Source: Steromphala cineraria
Taxonomy: Eukaryota; Mollusca; Gastropoda; Trochida; Trochidae
Assembly: GCA_916613615.1 (NCBI GenBank)
Contig: OU744721.1
Location: forward strand, 54,136,747-54,200,746
Direction: 5' to 3'
DNA length: 64,000 nucleotides
Part shown: in pieces, positions 12,101 to 24,100 of the stretch
Position numbering within the stretch: the stretch's first letter is position 1
Layout of the letters: every line of letters starts with the position of its first letter
Position numbers and translations under genes: made by a program
Notes under the pieces: model-generated
Told to the model about the DNA's origin: nothing
Seen by the model: only the letters and a program-made list of their open reading frames with translations
The model's database searches: none

Positions 12101-15100
12101 ACTCTGATATTCTGGCCGCTGACCCCATTGCCACTAAGAAGCAAGTCTTAATGGTGAGACGCAGCAGCGTCGTGTCCGTCAGCGGCTCATAGTGCTCAGA
12201 CTTGAGGTGATTCAAAACTATCGCCAGATCCCACTCTGGCGGTCTCAGTTTGTGGCGGCCATCCACGTTCCTGTACGTCCTAATGAGCTCCTTAAGGACC
12301 GAGGTGTTCAAGTCGGGGTCCTTTTTGCGAAGGACGGACAAAATGGCCGCGAGGTTCGTGTTGATGGAGGAAGCCTTAAGCTTCCTCACTGTGCGTAGGT
12401 GGACCAGGTAATCCGCGACCTGGGGCACCGTTACCGACCGCACATCGAACCCCTTCCCTTCGCAAAAGGTCATGAAAGCAGCCCATTGGAAATCGTACAG
12501 CTTGCGCGTGGATGACCGCTGTGAGGTCGCCACTGCGCTGGCTACCGCTTCCGAGAACCCTGCGCTCCTCATTCCGTCTTGGAGACAACCCATACGTGCA
12601 GATGTAGAACCTGAGGGTTCTCGTGCACCCGTCTGCTTGGGTTGCTCCTGAGAAGGTCCCACCTGGATGGCAGGGGAACCGGCTCCTGAGCGCAGAGTCT
12701 CCGGAGGGGGACATACCACGGCCTTGCCGGCCAGTTCGGTGCGACCAGGAGCAGACGCAGGCGTCTCGTCTCCTGGACTTTTGCCACCACTTGAGTCAGA
12801 ATGGCGGGGGGGGGGAAAAGCATAAGCGTCCATCCCCTCCCATCCTAACGCGAGCGCGTACGTCCTAATGAGCTCCTTAAGGACCGAGGTGTTCAAGTCG
12901 GGGTCCTTTTTGCGAAGGACGGACAAAATGGCCGCGAGGTTCGTGTTGATGGAGGAAGCCTTAAGCTTCCTCACTGTGCGTAGGTGGACCAGGTAATCCG
13001 CGACCTGGGGCACCGTTACCGACCGCACATCGAACCCCTTCCCTTCGCAAAAGGTCATGAAAGCAGCCCATTGGAAATCGTACAGCTTGCGCGTGGATGA
13101 CCGCTGTGAGGTCGCCACTGCGCTGGCTACCGCTTCCGAGAACCCTGCGCTCCTCATTCCGTCTTGGAGACAACCCATACGTGCAGATGTAGAACCTGAG
13201 GGTTCTCGTGCACCCGTCTGCTTGGGTTGCTCCTGAGAAGGTCCCACCTGGATGGCAGGGGAACCGGCTCCTGAGCGCAGAGTCTCCGGAGGGGGACATA
13301 CCACGGCCTTGCCGGCCAGTTCGGTGCGACCAGGAGCAGACGCAGGCGTCTCGTCTCCTGGACTTTTGCCACCACTTGAGTCAGAATGGCGGGGGGGGGG
13401 GGGGGGAAAGCGTAAGCGTCCATCCCCTCCCATCCTAACGCGAGCGCGTCTAATCCCCATGCCAGAGGGTCTGGCACTGGGGATACGTATACCGGCAGCT
13501 GGTGATTGAGCCGTGTCGCGAAGAGGTCGACATGCGGCCTGCCGAACTGGAGACAGATCGCCTCGAACACTCGAGGGTGCAACATCCACTCCGTGGAGGG
13601 AGGTTTGTCCGGGCGAGAAAGAGCGTCCGCAAGGACGTTCTTTGCTCCCGGGATGTGCACCGCTCTTATTGAGATGTTGAGTTCGTCTACCAGTCGAAAC
13701 AGCTCCATCACCAGTTGTAACAACGATCCCGCCTTGGTCGATCCTTGCTTGTTGATCGACCAGGCTGCCGTCGAACTGTCTGTGTGGACACACAGCACCT
13801 GGTTCTCCAGACGATCCGACCAGTGATCGATCGCCAGACGTATGGCATTCAACTCCAGGAAGTTGATGTGAAGCTCGGCTTGCGCCGGCGACCACACGCC
13901 CGCCGCCTGGTCGGTCCCCAGGTGCGCGCCCCACCCCTGGGTAGAGGCGTCCACATACAACTGGCTCCCGGCGGGGGGTTGCCGGAGGGGAACCCCCGCC
14001 AAGACGTTGCTCTCGTCCTGCCACCATCGTAGGTGGTGAATGAGGTCCTGCGGCATCCTGATGTGATGGCCGCAAGATACCTCCCGAACGTGCCCGTTCA
14101 GTACTATTTGGAGGGGCCGGAGGTGAAGCCTCCCCCTCCTCGTGAAGTCTTGAGCTGAGGTCAAGAATCCTAGCAGACGGTGCCACTGTCGGAGCGAGAG
14201 AGGCCCGCGACACGCGTCCGCTAGGAGTTCCCTGTAACGGCCCATCCATTCCTCCGTGACAAAGGCCTTGTCCTGCGTCGTATCCAGACGGACGCCTAGG
14301 AAGACGAGCGACGTCGTCGGTACTAGGTCCGACTTGTCCAGATTGACAAGCCAACCCAGGCGTCTGAACAGAGCGATCACAAAGTCCCTTTGTTCGGTCA
14401 GAACTGACGGGGAGCAGTGGCTCCCGAACCCGTCGTCCAGGTACATCGCGAACTGGATGTCGTGCCTGTGAAGGAACTGGACGATGGGTTGGGTCACCCG
14501 GGTGAACAACCAAGGGGCTGTCGCAATCCCGAAGGGCAACACCTTCCACTGGAAGTGACGACCCGCCAGGACGAATCGGAGGTACTTGCAATCCGCGGGG
14601 CAGATTGGGATATGCAGGTACGCGTCCTGGAGGTCCAGCGACACCATGCGGCTGTATGGTTGTAGCAACCGCATGATAGACCGCACGGTCAAGAGCCGAA
14701 AATATGGCGGCCGCTCGAGGTAGGAGCGGTTGAACTGTTTCAAGTCGTGAATCAGCCGCCATTTTTTCCGGTCCTTTTTCGGTCTCACGAATACTGGAGA
14801 GTAGAACCCCGGTGTCAGACCTTGGAGCGGAAGCTCGCTCACCGCCTCCTTGGTGATTAGGATCTCCACTTGTTCCAGTGTGCGCGCGAGCCGTTCCGGC
14901 TCTAGCGGACGTTCCACTGGCGAACAAGTCAAAGGGGGGCGGGTGTGCACGGGTATACGAAACCCACGCTCCAGTGTCTGACAGACGTACTCGTCCAGGC
15001 CCAACTGCCTCCAGTTGGCCACAAACGTTGAGAGACGGCCTCCAACGGCCCCGTCTCGAACCTCTACCGCTGCCGGCGGCAGGAGAGGAGGCGCCCAGGA

Positions 15101-18100
15101 GTCACCTCTTCTTGTGGGTTCCTCCATAGGCGCGTCCCTTACCCTGCAACTTGCTGGGTGTCCTTTTTGGAGAGGGGCCGGCGTTGTAGCCGCCGCGGCC
15201 CTTGCCTGGCCGGCCCCCGTCCCGAAAGGAAACCCCGCCGGTCCTAGAGCCGGCGGGGGATTGCGGAGTGCCACCCTTCCGCTTCTTCGGTGTCGTCACC
15301 GCCGAAGAGACCCTGCCACCTCCCGCTGCCAAACGGTTGGTGAGCTCCTGTTGTTGGGTCTCTTGGCGGTGTCGCAGAGCCTCTGCGACCTGTCCGTCGA
15401 ACAGCGTAGACGACGCTGCTGGAGCGCTCCTGAGGCGGGTGCGCATCTCCGCCGGGAGATTTGTACGCGCGAGAAATCCGTCCCGCCTCAGGTTAGTGAC
15501 CCCCGCTGAGATGCGGGAGGCACTTAGCATGATTTGGGCTAGGTTCCCTGCCACGGAACCGAACCCCCGATACAGAGCTCTCGCCCCTTTTCTCCATCCC
15601 CGCCTCCTTGGAGAAGGCGGCCATGGCCTGACAAGCATGGGCGACGGAGTTCCCCATGCCCAGAATGCTTCTGGCCTCCTTGTCCAGGTGGGACAGGTGC
15701 CCGTCAGACACTGAATGGCCGACTCCTGGCGCTGCCACACGCCTGATATCGTCATCCAAGACGGGGGGAGAAAGTGGTATGGGAGAAGAGGCGACCGGGA
15801 GCCCCGACCTCTGACGATCCGAGATCACCAGAGGCGGAACAAGACGGCCCGGCGCCGCGGATGACACGTGGGTGTCAAAGTCCTTCGCTGCTGTCAGGAG
15901 AAGGCGGTGGGGAGGGAAGCGGACGCTTCGCGGACTCACTACCTCCTCCTCCTGACAGAAGGTCTCGAAACGTGCCTGTTTGGAGAAACTGCACTCTTCA
16001 TCCACCTCCTGTAGGGTCAGCTGACACCAGTCAGCGATGGCCGCCATCCTCTCACCCTGATCAGGTGCCTCCTCCTCACGTAGGCCGCCTGCGGCGGACA
16101 ACGGAGGAACGCGAGGGGGGGAATCCCCCTCGGTTCTGTCCCCAGACAGCGACCCTGGTGAGGGAGGCACTGACGTGTCCGATGGGGAGGGAGGCGGCGA
16201 CACAAGCGTCACCCGACGGACGCGCCTGGGCGGCGGCGTCACAGGAGGTTGTGAAGGCGGGGCCTTCCCGCCTTGATCCCCAGATCCCTTCTGGGTGAAC
16301 TCCTCCAACATCGACTTGACCGATGTGAGGATGTCGTTCTTGAACGACTTGGCATCGAAGGCAGCGTGACGCGACTCCCTGGCGCGCTTCTTTGCCCTCT
16401 TTGCCTTCTTCCGTCGCTCCTCCCGAGGGGGGGAGGGGGGACCGTGGTCAGAAGGCTCCTCTGGTGACGAGTCACGAGGCGGTGACACGTCAGGGAGCAA
16501 GTCCCGAGACAGCGGGTCGCGGACCGACTTGTCCGAGCGGAGGGACCCCACGTCCGACGCCAGGGAGGATGGCAAGTCAAACTCCCCTGCGTCCTCGGAA
16601 ATGATGAGGTCCGACCTCTCCGGCGACACGCGCCTGCCTGCAGCGGCAGACGCACCCGGGGTGGGGCGCCTAGTAACCTTGCAGCGGCTCTGCGACTAGC
16701 TCTTCCGGATGGAAGAGCGGTAACGCCTGTGCTGCTCTGGGAAGAGATCCTCGCACTCCGCACACCGGTTATCCGCCGGGCAAGTGTTCCTGCACAGGCG
16801 ACAGACGACATGAGGGTCGTAGCTCGCCGACTTGCGTGACCCGCACCGTCCGCAGTACGCCCGGTACGGGGTCGCTGAGTCGCAGCGAACTAAGTCCATC
16901 TCCTGTGAGGCGACAAGCGGCCCTAGCGCGCGAGTGTCAAGAAGACGGCAGGCGGCAGGCGGTAGGCGGTAGGCGGCACGCGCCTATCCAATAACCCCGT
17001 CAAGAAGACGGCAGGCGGCAGGCGGCAGGCGGCAAGCGCCCGTCCAGACGCCTAAGAAATCCCTCGCCTAGCAGACGGCAGCGACCGGGAGCCCCGACCT
17101 CTGACGATCCGAGATCACCAGAGGCGGAACAAGACGGCCCGGCGCCGCGGATGACACGTGGGTGTCAAAGTCCTTCGCTGCTGTCAGGAGAAGGCGGTGG
17201 GGAGGGAAGCGGACGCTTCGCGGACTCACTACCTCCTCCTCCTGACAGAAGGTCTCGAAACGTGCCTGTTTGGAGAAACTGCACTCTTCATCCACCTCCT
17301 GTAGGGTCAGCTGACACCAGTCAGCGATGGCCGCCATCCTCTCACCCTGATCAGGTGCCTCCTCCTCACGTAGGCCGCCTGCGGCGGACAACGGAGGAAC
17401 GCGAGGGGGGGAATCCCCCTCGGTTCTGTCCCCAGACAGCGACCCTGGTGAGGGAGGCACTGACGTGTCCGATGGGGAGGGAGGCGGCGACACAAGCGTC
17501 ACCCGACGGACGCGCCTGGGCGGCGGCGTCACAGGAGGTTGTGAAGGCGGGGCCTTCCCGCCTTGATCCCCAGATCCCTTCTGGGTGAACTCCTCCAACA
17601 TCGACTTGACCGATGTGAGGATGTCGTTCTTGAACGACTTGGCATCGAAGGCAGCGTGACGCGACTCCCTGGCGCGCTTCTTTGCCCTCTTTGCCTTCTT
17701 CCGTCGCTCCTCCCGAGGGGGGGAGGGGGGACCGTGGTCAGAAGGCTCCTCTGGTGACGAGTCACGAGGCGGTGACACGTCAGGGAGCAAGTCCCGAGAC
17801 AGCGGGTCGCGGACCGACTTGTCCGAGCGGAGGGACCCCACGTCCGACGCCAGGGAGGATGGCAAGTCAAACTCCCCTGCGTCCTCGGAAATGATGAGGT
17901 CCGACCTCTCCGGCGACACGCGCCTGCCTGCAGCGGCAGACGCACCCGGGGTGGGGCGCCTAGTAACCTTGCAGCGGCTCTGCGACTAGCTCTTCCGGAT
18001 GGAAGAGCGGTAACGCCTGTGCTGCTCTGGGAAGAGATCCTCGCACTCCGCACACCGGTTATCCGCCGGGCAAGTGTTCCTGCACAGGCGACAGACGACA

Positions 18101-21100
18101 TGAGGGTCGTAGCTCGCCGACTTGCGTGACCCGCACCGTCCGCAGTACGCCCGGTACGGGGTCGCTGAGTCGCAGCGAACTAAGTCCATCTCCTGTGAGG
18201 CGACAAGCGGCCCTAGCGCGCGAGTGTCAAGAAGACGGCAGGCGGCAGGCGGTAGGCGGTAGGCGGCACGCGCCTATCCAATAACCCCGTCAAGAAGACG
18301 GCAGGCGGCAGGCGGCAGGCGGCAAGCGCCCGTCCAGACGCCTAAGAAATCCCTCGCCTAGCAGACGGCAGGCGGCAGGCGGCAGGCGGCAAGCGCCCGT
18401 CCAGACGCCTCAGAGATCTATCGCCTAGCAGACGGCAGGCGGCAGGCGGTAGGCGGCAAGCGCCCGTCCACACGCCTAAGAGATCTGTCGCCTAGAAGAC
18501 GGCAGGCGGCAGGCGGCAGGCGGCAAGCGCCCGTCCAGGCGCCTAAGCGAACTATCGCCTAGAAGACGGCAGGCGGCAGGCGCACACGACAACCGAAGCT
18601 GTCACGCAGAGGGGTAGAGCGACCGTCCAGACGCCTCCGAGATCTATCGCCTAGCAGACGGCAGGCGGCAGGCGGCAGGCGGCAAGCGCCCGTCCAGGCG
18701 CCTAGCGAACTATCGCCTAGAAGACGGCAGGCGGCAGGCGGCAGGCACACACGACAACCGAAGCTGTCACGCAGAGGGGTAGAGCGACCGTCCACCCCCG
18801 GGCTGCACGGGCTGCACGTGCAAGTCAACTCGCGCTCCAACAAACCAGATCAACACGGCTGTGTTAACTACAAACACCCCTGTCAGAGCACCGAATTCAC
18901 TCACGAGGAATGAACACGACGAAAGACAGCGGGGATACTTAAATAAGGTAAGCAATAGAGTCAGAAACAACAAAAACACGTTAATTATATAGCTCAATAC
19001 AATCGGGAGAGATACAGAAACACGTCTGCACACTACCGACTCTGTAATGTGAATGATTCTAATTGGATGACAGGTCACACCACACAGTGGACTAGTGACG
19101 GGCGGGTAACTCTGATTGATCTGCGTAATGATGTTTTCATTACTTCTGTGGGAATGAGTCGATTACATGTTATATGGCTAACAAGGCTAAGGTCACTTGT
19201 CGGAGGTTAGTAACTAAATAATAACTATACTATCTATTAGTGTATAGTATTAAACATAACAACATTACAGGTTTTAAATTTAAAAACAATTGAATGATGA
19301 ATTAAATAATTAAAATAAAATATAATATTTTCAGTGTTGATGTCATTATTTAACATCATAATGAAAAGGACAAATTCTCCGCGAATGAACACCGCCCGAA
19401 GCCTCCATTACTTGGTTATATTATCATAATCGAAAGCCGACGCCATGTATTTTTTCTTTATTATAAAAGTTATCTGTTTGCGCTGTGGAAAGTGTTACCC
19501 GCGATTTTCAAATACATAGAACATTTATACACCTGAGAACCAGGTTGTTCAACTTCACTTTTGGTCAAGATTGACTAAGTGTGTTCTCAATATTTCAGAG
19601 GGTCTATTTTATCTTCAGACAATATTTAAAGGCATAAAATAGCTTAATAAGTGTTTTTCCTGTTATTTTATGGATTTTATCTACAGCATATTCATGAACT
19701 GTTTAGTTTCAAACCATGCGAGTCCATTTGATCATGTGACATGGACACAGAACAGTGTGGAACTACGGAATTAATCAAAATTAAACAACTTATATTTTTA
19801 TGTATTCAGGTTACTTAAACAACACTGGATCTGAGATCTTCACATACAAAATATGTCAAAATATACAGAAGATCAAGGGTATAAATGGGTATAACAACCT
19901 GAATCAATTTTTGGAAAACGTCCTCAGTCTATTAAGATAAAAAATTAATACTGAATTTTTAGACAAGATATGAGTTTTTTACAAAAAAATGTTAATACTT
20001 GATCGGACTATTTTATACATGTATGCCAAATTTGTGTGAAATCAAATTATGCAATAAAATGATAAAATCATTTCAACCCTGTGACTCTTAAATTAACATT
20101 TTGAACAACGTGGTCCTCGTTTATTCAACTCTTAGTTAAATATATCAAAATGATGCTATATACGTATTATGATTCTAATCGTCACTCTAATCATTTCCGA
20201 ATACAAGCCCATGTTGCCGAATAAAAGCCCGGGCTTCTATTTAATCCAAAAGTTCAGTTGTGAAAACCACATTTTCCGTATATATATATAGTGAACAAAT
20301 TTTCAAGTCCCGTCCCTGTATAATATCATTAGAATTATATGCGTATAGCGAACTAAGTTCTTTGGTCCCTTGGAGTTCGTTATATTCGTGTTCTACTGCA
20401 TATTTAAATCTGAACAATTAGATCAAATAAATTAAATTATTAATTCACTCTAGTGGTTTGCAAACAAATGTTTCTCAATAAATTATTCATTACATAGCTT
20501 TTTTTATTTATAATCGGAACACGTACGGACTATATAAATACTATGTAAAATACTCACAGCACAAAAAAAAAAAACTTCAGTCATTTTTCATTATTCCACT
20601 TGTCCATCACAGTATTATTTAAACCATTTAAAATACTTTGTTTATATTGATCATAAATTGTGTAATTTATTCACTAATAATTTAACTCTTTATTTAAGAC
20701 TTTTAAGTCAGGTCATCTTTGGTAATTAATTATATTTTTCGTTGCATGGGTTTGTTTTCTTACAATGTTACAATGTTGTGGGCTTATTTGCGTTAATCTA
20801 ATTGGTGCTATAAAATCAAATAATTTTTCTTGACAAGACCTGAATTTATATCACAAGATTGAGTATCTTAATTTATTTAATTAGAAACTAATTAATAATT
20901 CTAAAACGAAATTTTTCACAATTTCTAAATAAATAATTGCAAAAGTCTTCTGCATAATCAATTATTTGTCTTTTCGGGAGGTGTAGTAAAATCAACACAA
21001 ATAGCCTAATTATTATGGCTGTTTGTAAACATAAACGTAAACGAACATTAAGTCATTTGAACAGTGGACTAAAAAACAACCATTTTCGTAGGATATGTTT

Positions 21101-24100
21101 TCCATAAAAAAAAAAAAATGTTCAACACTGATGATATCTAATAAATATGTCCAGACTCGATCAGTCTCAGATGTCACTGGGCCGATCGCAAACTCGTCTG
21201 TCTGTGTCTTTTGAATTAACCGCGGATGTAACTATCTAATACTAGAAAAGTTTTCTATTAATTATGAAATATCCTTAATTTTCATCTTATTGCCACACAA
21301 AAAATTCTTAAATCTTATTTAGCCGGAATTAATATTTAAAAAAATAATCCTACAACGACTGAGTCGCGCTAGTATAAAACGACACACGCAGCCTTCTACA
21401 GAAACCAGGAAGTATGAATGATAAGGCAGTTTTAGTCTTGTTTTGCAGTTCTATGAAAGTCATCGATCGTTTCAAAGACTGATAATGATTATAAAGATAT
21501 TAATTCCTTGTCGTTTGCAGGCGTAATTAATTAGAAATCATGGTTTCATGAAATGAGCATTGCGCAGACGCGTAAATACCAAAAACTAGTTGGTTGAATT
21601 TCCCGGAAGTAAGGAATCTCGCAAGATCTCGTGACCTACTTACAGGCCCTATTGCCTAAAAATATGAAACCTTAATCTCCAACAATCTTAATGCTGTAGT
21701 AGTGGATACATATTTCACTTACCTCCCTTGTCGAAGAAGACAGAAATGGATTCCAGCAGAACAGAGGAATATCAAGAGACCGGTTCCAAGAGCAGAAACA
21801 ACCATTGGGAGAACATGCCACTTGGTGCCTGAGTCTAAAACAATATTGTCTGAATTTAGAGAATAACTTAATAAAAAAAAGTTTTTTAAACTCATACAAG
21901 TGCAAAGCATTAGGAGGATTCTGCTGTAAACATCAAGGTCGATCTATAAAGACCTTCACCTGTTTGAATATCACAACTTACGTCAACATACTTTCTGTCA
22001 TTTACTGTTAGACACATTCTTATTAACTTCAATTGCTTTAGGTAAATAAGGTATTTTTACATTCTGAAAAAAATCTCGGATAACTATGAGGGAATCATGA
22101 TCAATTCCAAATTACTTCTTGATGCCTACGGAATACCTCTATCAATTGGCCCATCTTCCCTCCCATCTTCACAGCTGCCAAATGTTACATTGTTAACACA
22201 GTGACTACATCTTTCAGAGCAGTCTGGTCCGTACCTTTCATCTTTAAGTACTGGAATGTAAACACAAACAACTTGCTGTGAATATTGAATTGATGTCAGG
22301 AATAAAGAGGTTGTTTTTTCAAATTGCACTCTTTCAGCGAGGTAATTACTAGTTTATGTCTATGATATCCTATTCAGTATTACTTTCTAATAATTCTGTC
22401 GTATTTCATACCGTCACATTTCCTTCCACTCCATCCGTCACCACAACCCAGGGAACAATCTCCATTAGTCTTGTTGCACACAGTCTTGTTGACGCAGTGA
22501 CCACATGTTGAGCTGCAGGATGGTCCATACCAACCATCTTGACAACCTGAAAGAATACATAAAGCAAAGGTTTAACGTATATATCTTAGAATTTACCGAT
22601 AGTGTATATTTTTGTTTATTTCTACGTGAATAGCAGCTCATTGATCTACAAATTGTGAAATAATCTATAACCTTTATTCTATCTGTCTATTACTTGCCAT
22701 ACCATCACAGTTTCTCCCATCCCATCCTCTTTGACAAGGACCAAGACATTCTCCAGTAATCTTGTTACAACCTTTGTTGATACAGTGACCACAGGTGGAT
22801 AAACAGTTAGGTCCATATTTTCCCTCTGTACAGACTGGAGGAATAAACATAATCATAAAGTTTCATTAGTTTTAATTGTATGTAATCATAACAGGAAGAT
22901 AGCGGGATCAGCAAGTTTAAAGGGGTATTGTAATTGAAATGGGATGATAAACAAGTTATGATCAGAAAAAAGTTGTCTTCACCCAACCATTGTATCCTTT
23001 TGAATATCATAACTGTGTATTAAAAAGGTAGGAAATAAACTTTTATTTGTTCTAATTGAATATAGTCATAAACGATCAGCAAGATTGTTGGATCAACAAA
23101 ACTTGAAAACAAAGTTGTATCCGTCAAAGGCGTGAGTGTTATGTAGAACAAAGCTGTAACTCACGTGTTTGACAATCATATCCGGTGTATCCGGTTTTAC
23201 ATCCCAGTTTACAGCTTCCATCTACTTTATCACACAGGTCCTTTGCGTTCAGACAGTTGCATTGCTTTTCACAATCTTCTCCAAACCATCCATCACTACA
23301 AACTGTAAAAATGTTATGTAAGGTATAAAGAAATAATGTTTTATTGTCACTGCTGAAAAGTGTTGTTTAATCTATTTCAAGTAGATATAAACATAACAAA
23401 GTCATTATGTTCATATTTAACAGCATTTACTCATGCTTAAAGATAAAATGATTCAGACCTTATACAACAATTTTTGAATAAATACAAAAAGACTATTTGA
23501 TTAAAAATTTATACCGGTTTGGATCTTATGTTAGTAATGTTTTCTTTGGTCTTCAATGCAGAATCTAGTTCAGTGTCTATCTAATCTAAAGTTTAAAAAG
23601 ATATACCAACCAAACACCTGGACTTCACACACACTGTAGTACTGCCCTAAAACTGAAATTGTCAGATTGTGTCCCATCAGAGTCTGGATACACATCACAT
23701 CTTCAATAGTTCCCGGAACTGCAGAATCTGCCCATTTTTTGCATCGCTTTCCATCTAATAGTATTTCCATCCCTTTCCTACGCCATAAATCTGAACAGAT
23801 AATGAAAATACATACATACCTTATTACTATCAAAGTATTGTACTTTTAAAGCATCTGCAAAGCGGTGCTCGCAAATAGATAGGTTTGCACTTTCTGAAGG
23901 CAGCTGGTGACAGCTTTGAGGACTTTGTGTAAAGTACATTGTAATGCCTATGTCACAAATGTGTGAGGTCTCACTTGGATTAATAATCCGGTCTGTAGCT
24001 GACAAGCAAACCCACAACATCATCATGTACCTTACAGGCATTTTTTATGTTGGTTACTGGTGTTTCAATGAACGTATTATCTTCTACATGAACTGATATA

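Larger units (their letters stand above)
10929..19223 (-). mobile_element. DIRS-type tyrosine-recombinase retrotransposon
   Basis: An 8.3-kb element, much richer in GC than its surroundings, with genes on the minus strand in the order Gag, RT/RNase H, tyrosine recombinase. It has 158-bp inverted terminal repeats (10972-11129 and 19044-19201) and an internal complementary region (11189-11277) that is the inverse of both outer ends joined. The trinucleotide ATA is present at both termini (10929-10931, 19221-19223) and inverted (TAT) at the ICR junction (11239-11241). This fits integration of a circle by a tyrosine recombinase, with no target-site duplication expected. Gag and the RT/recombinase overlap have been altered by two internal tandem duplications. 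It is inserted in the last intron of gene 1, same orientation as the gene. Confidence 0.92.

Noticed and set aside
11499..14927. Single 1142-codon protein
   Set aside because: Its N-terminal half is the shadow of the RT gene in another frame and includes a duplicated block; only the part from 12593 is the recombinase.
15774..16298. Plus-strand 174-codon ORF in DIRS Gag
   Set aside because: Antisense shadow in GC-rich sequence; duplicated only because the block is duplicated.
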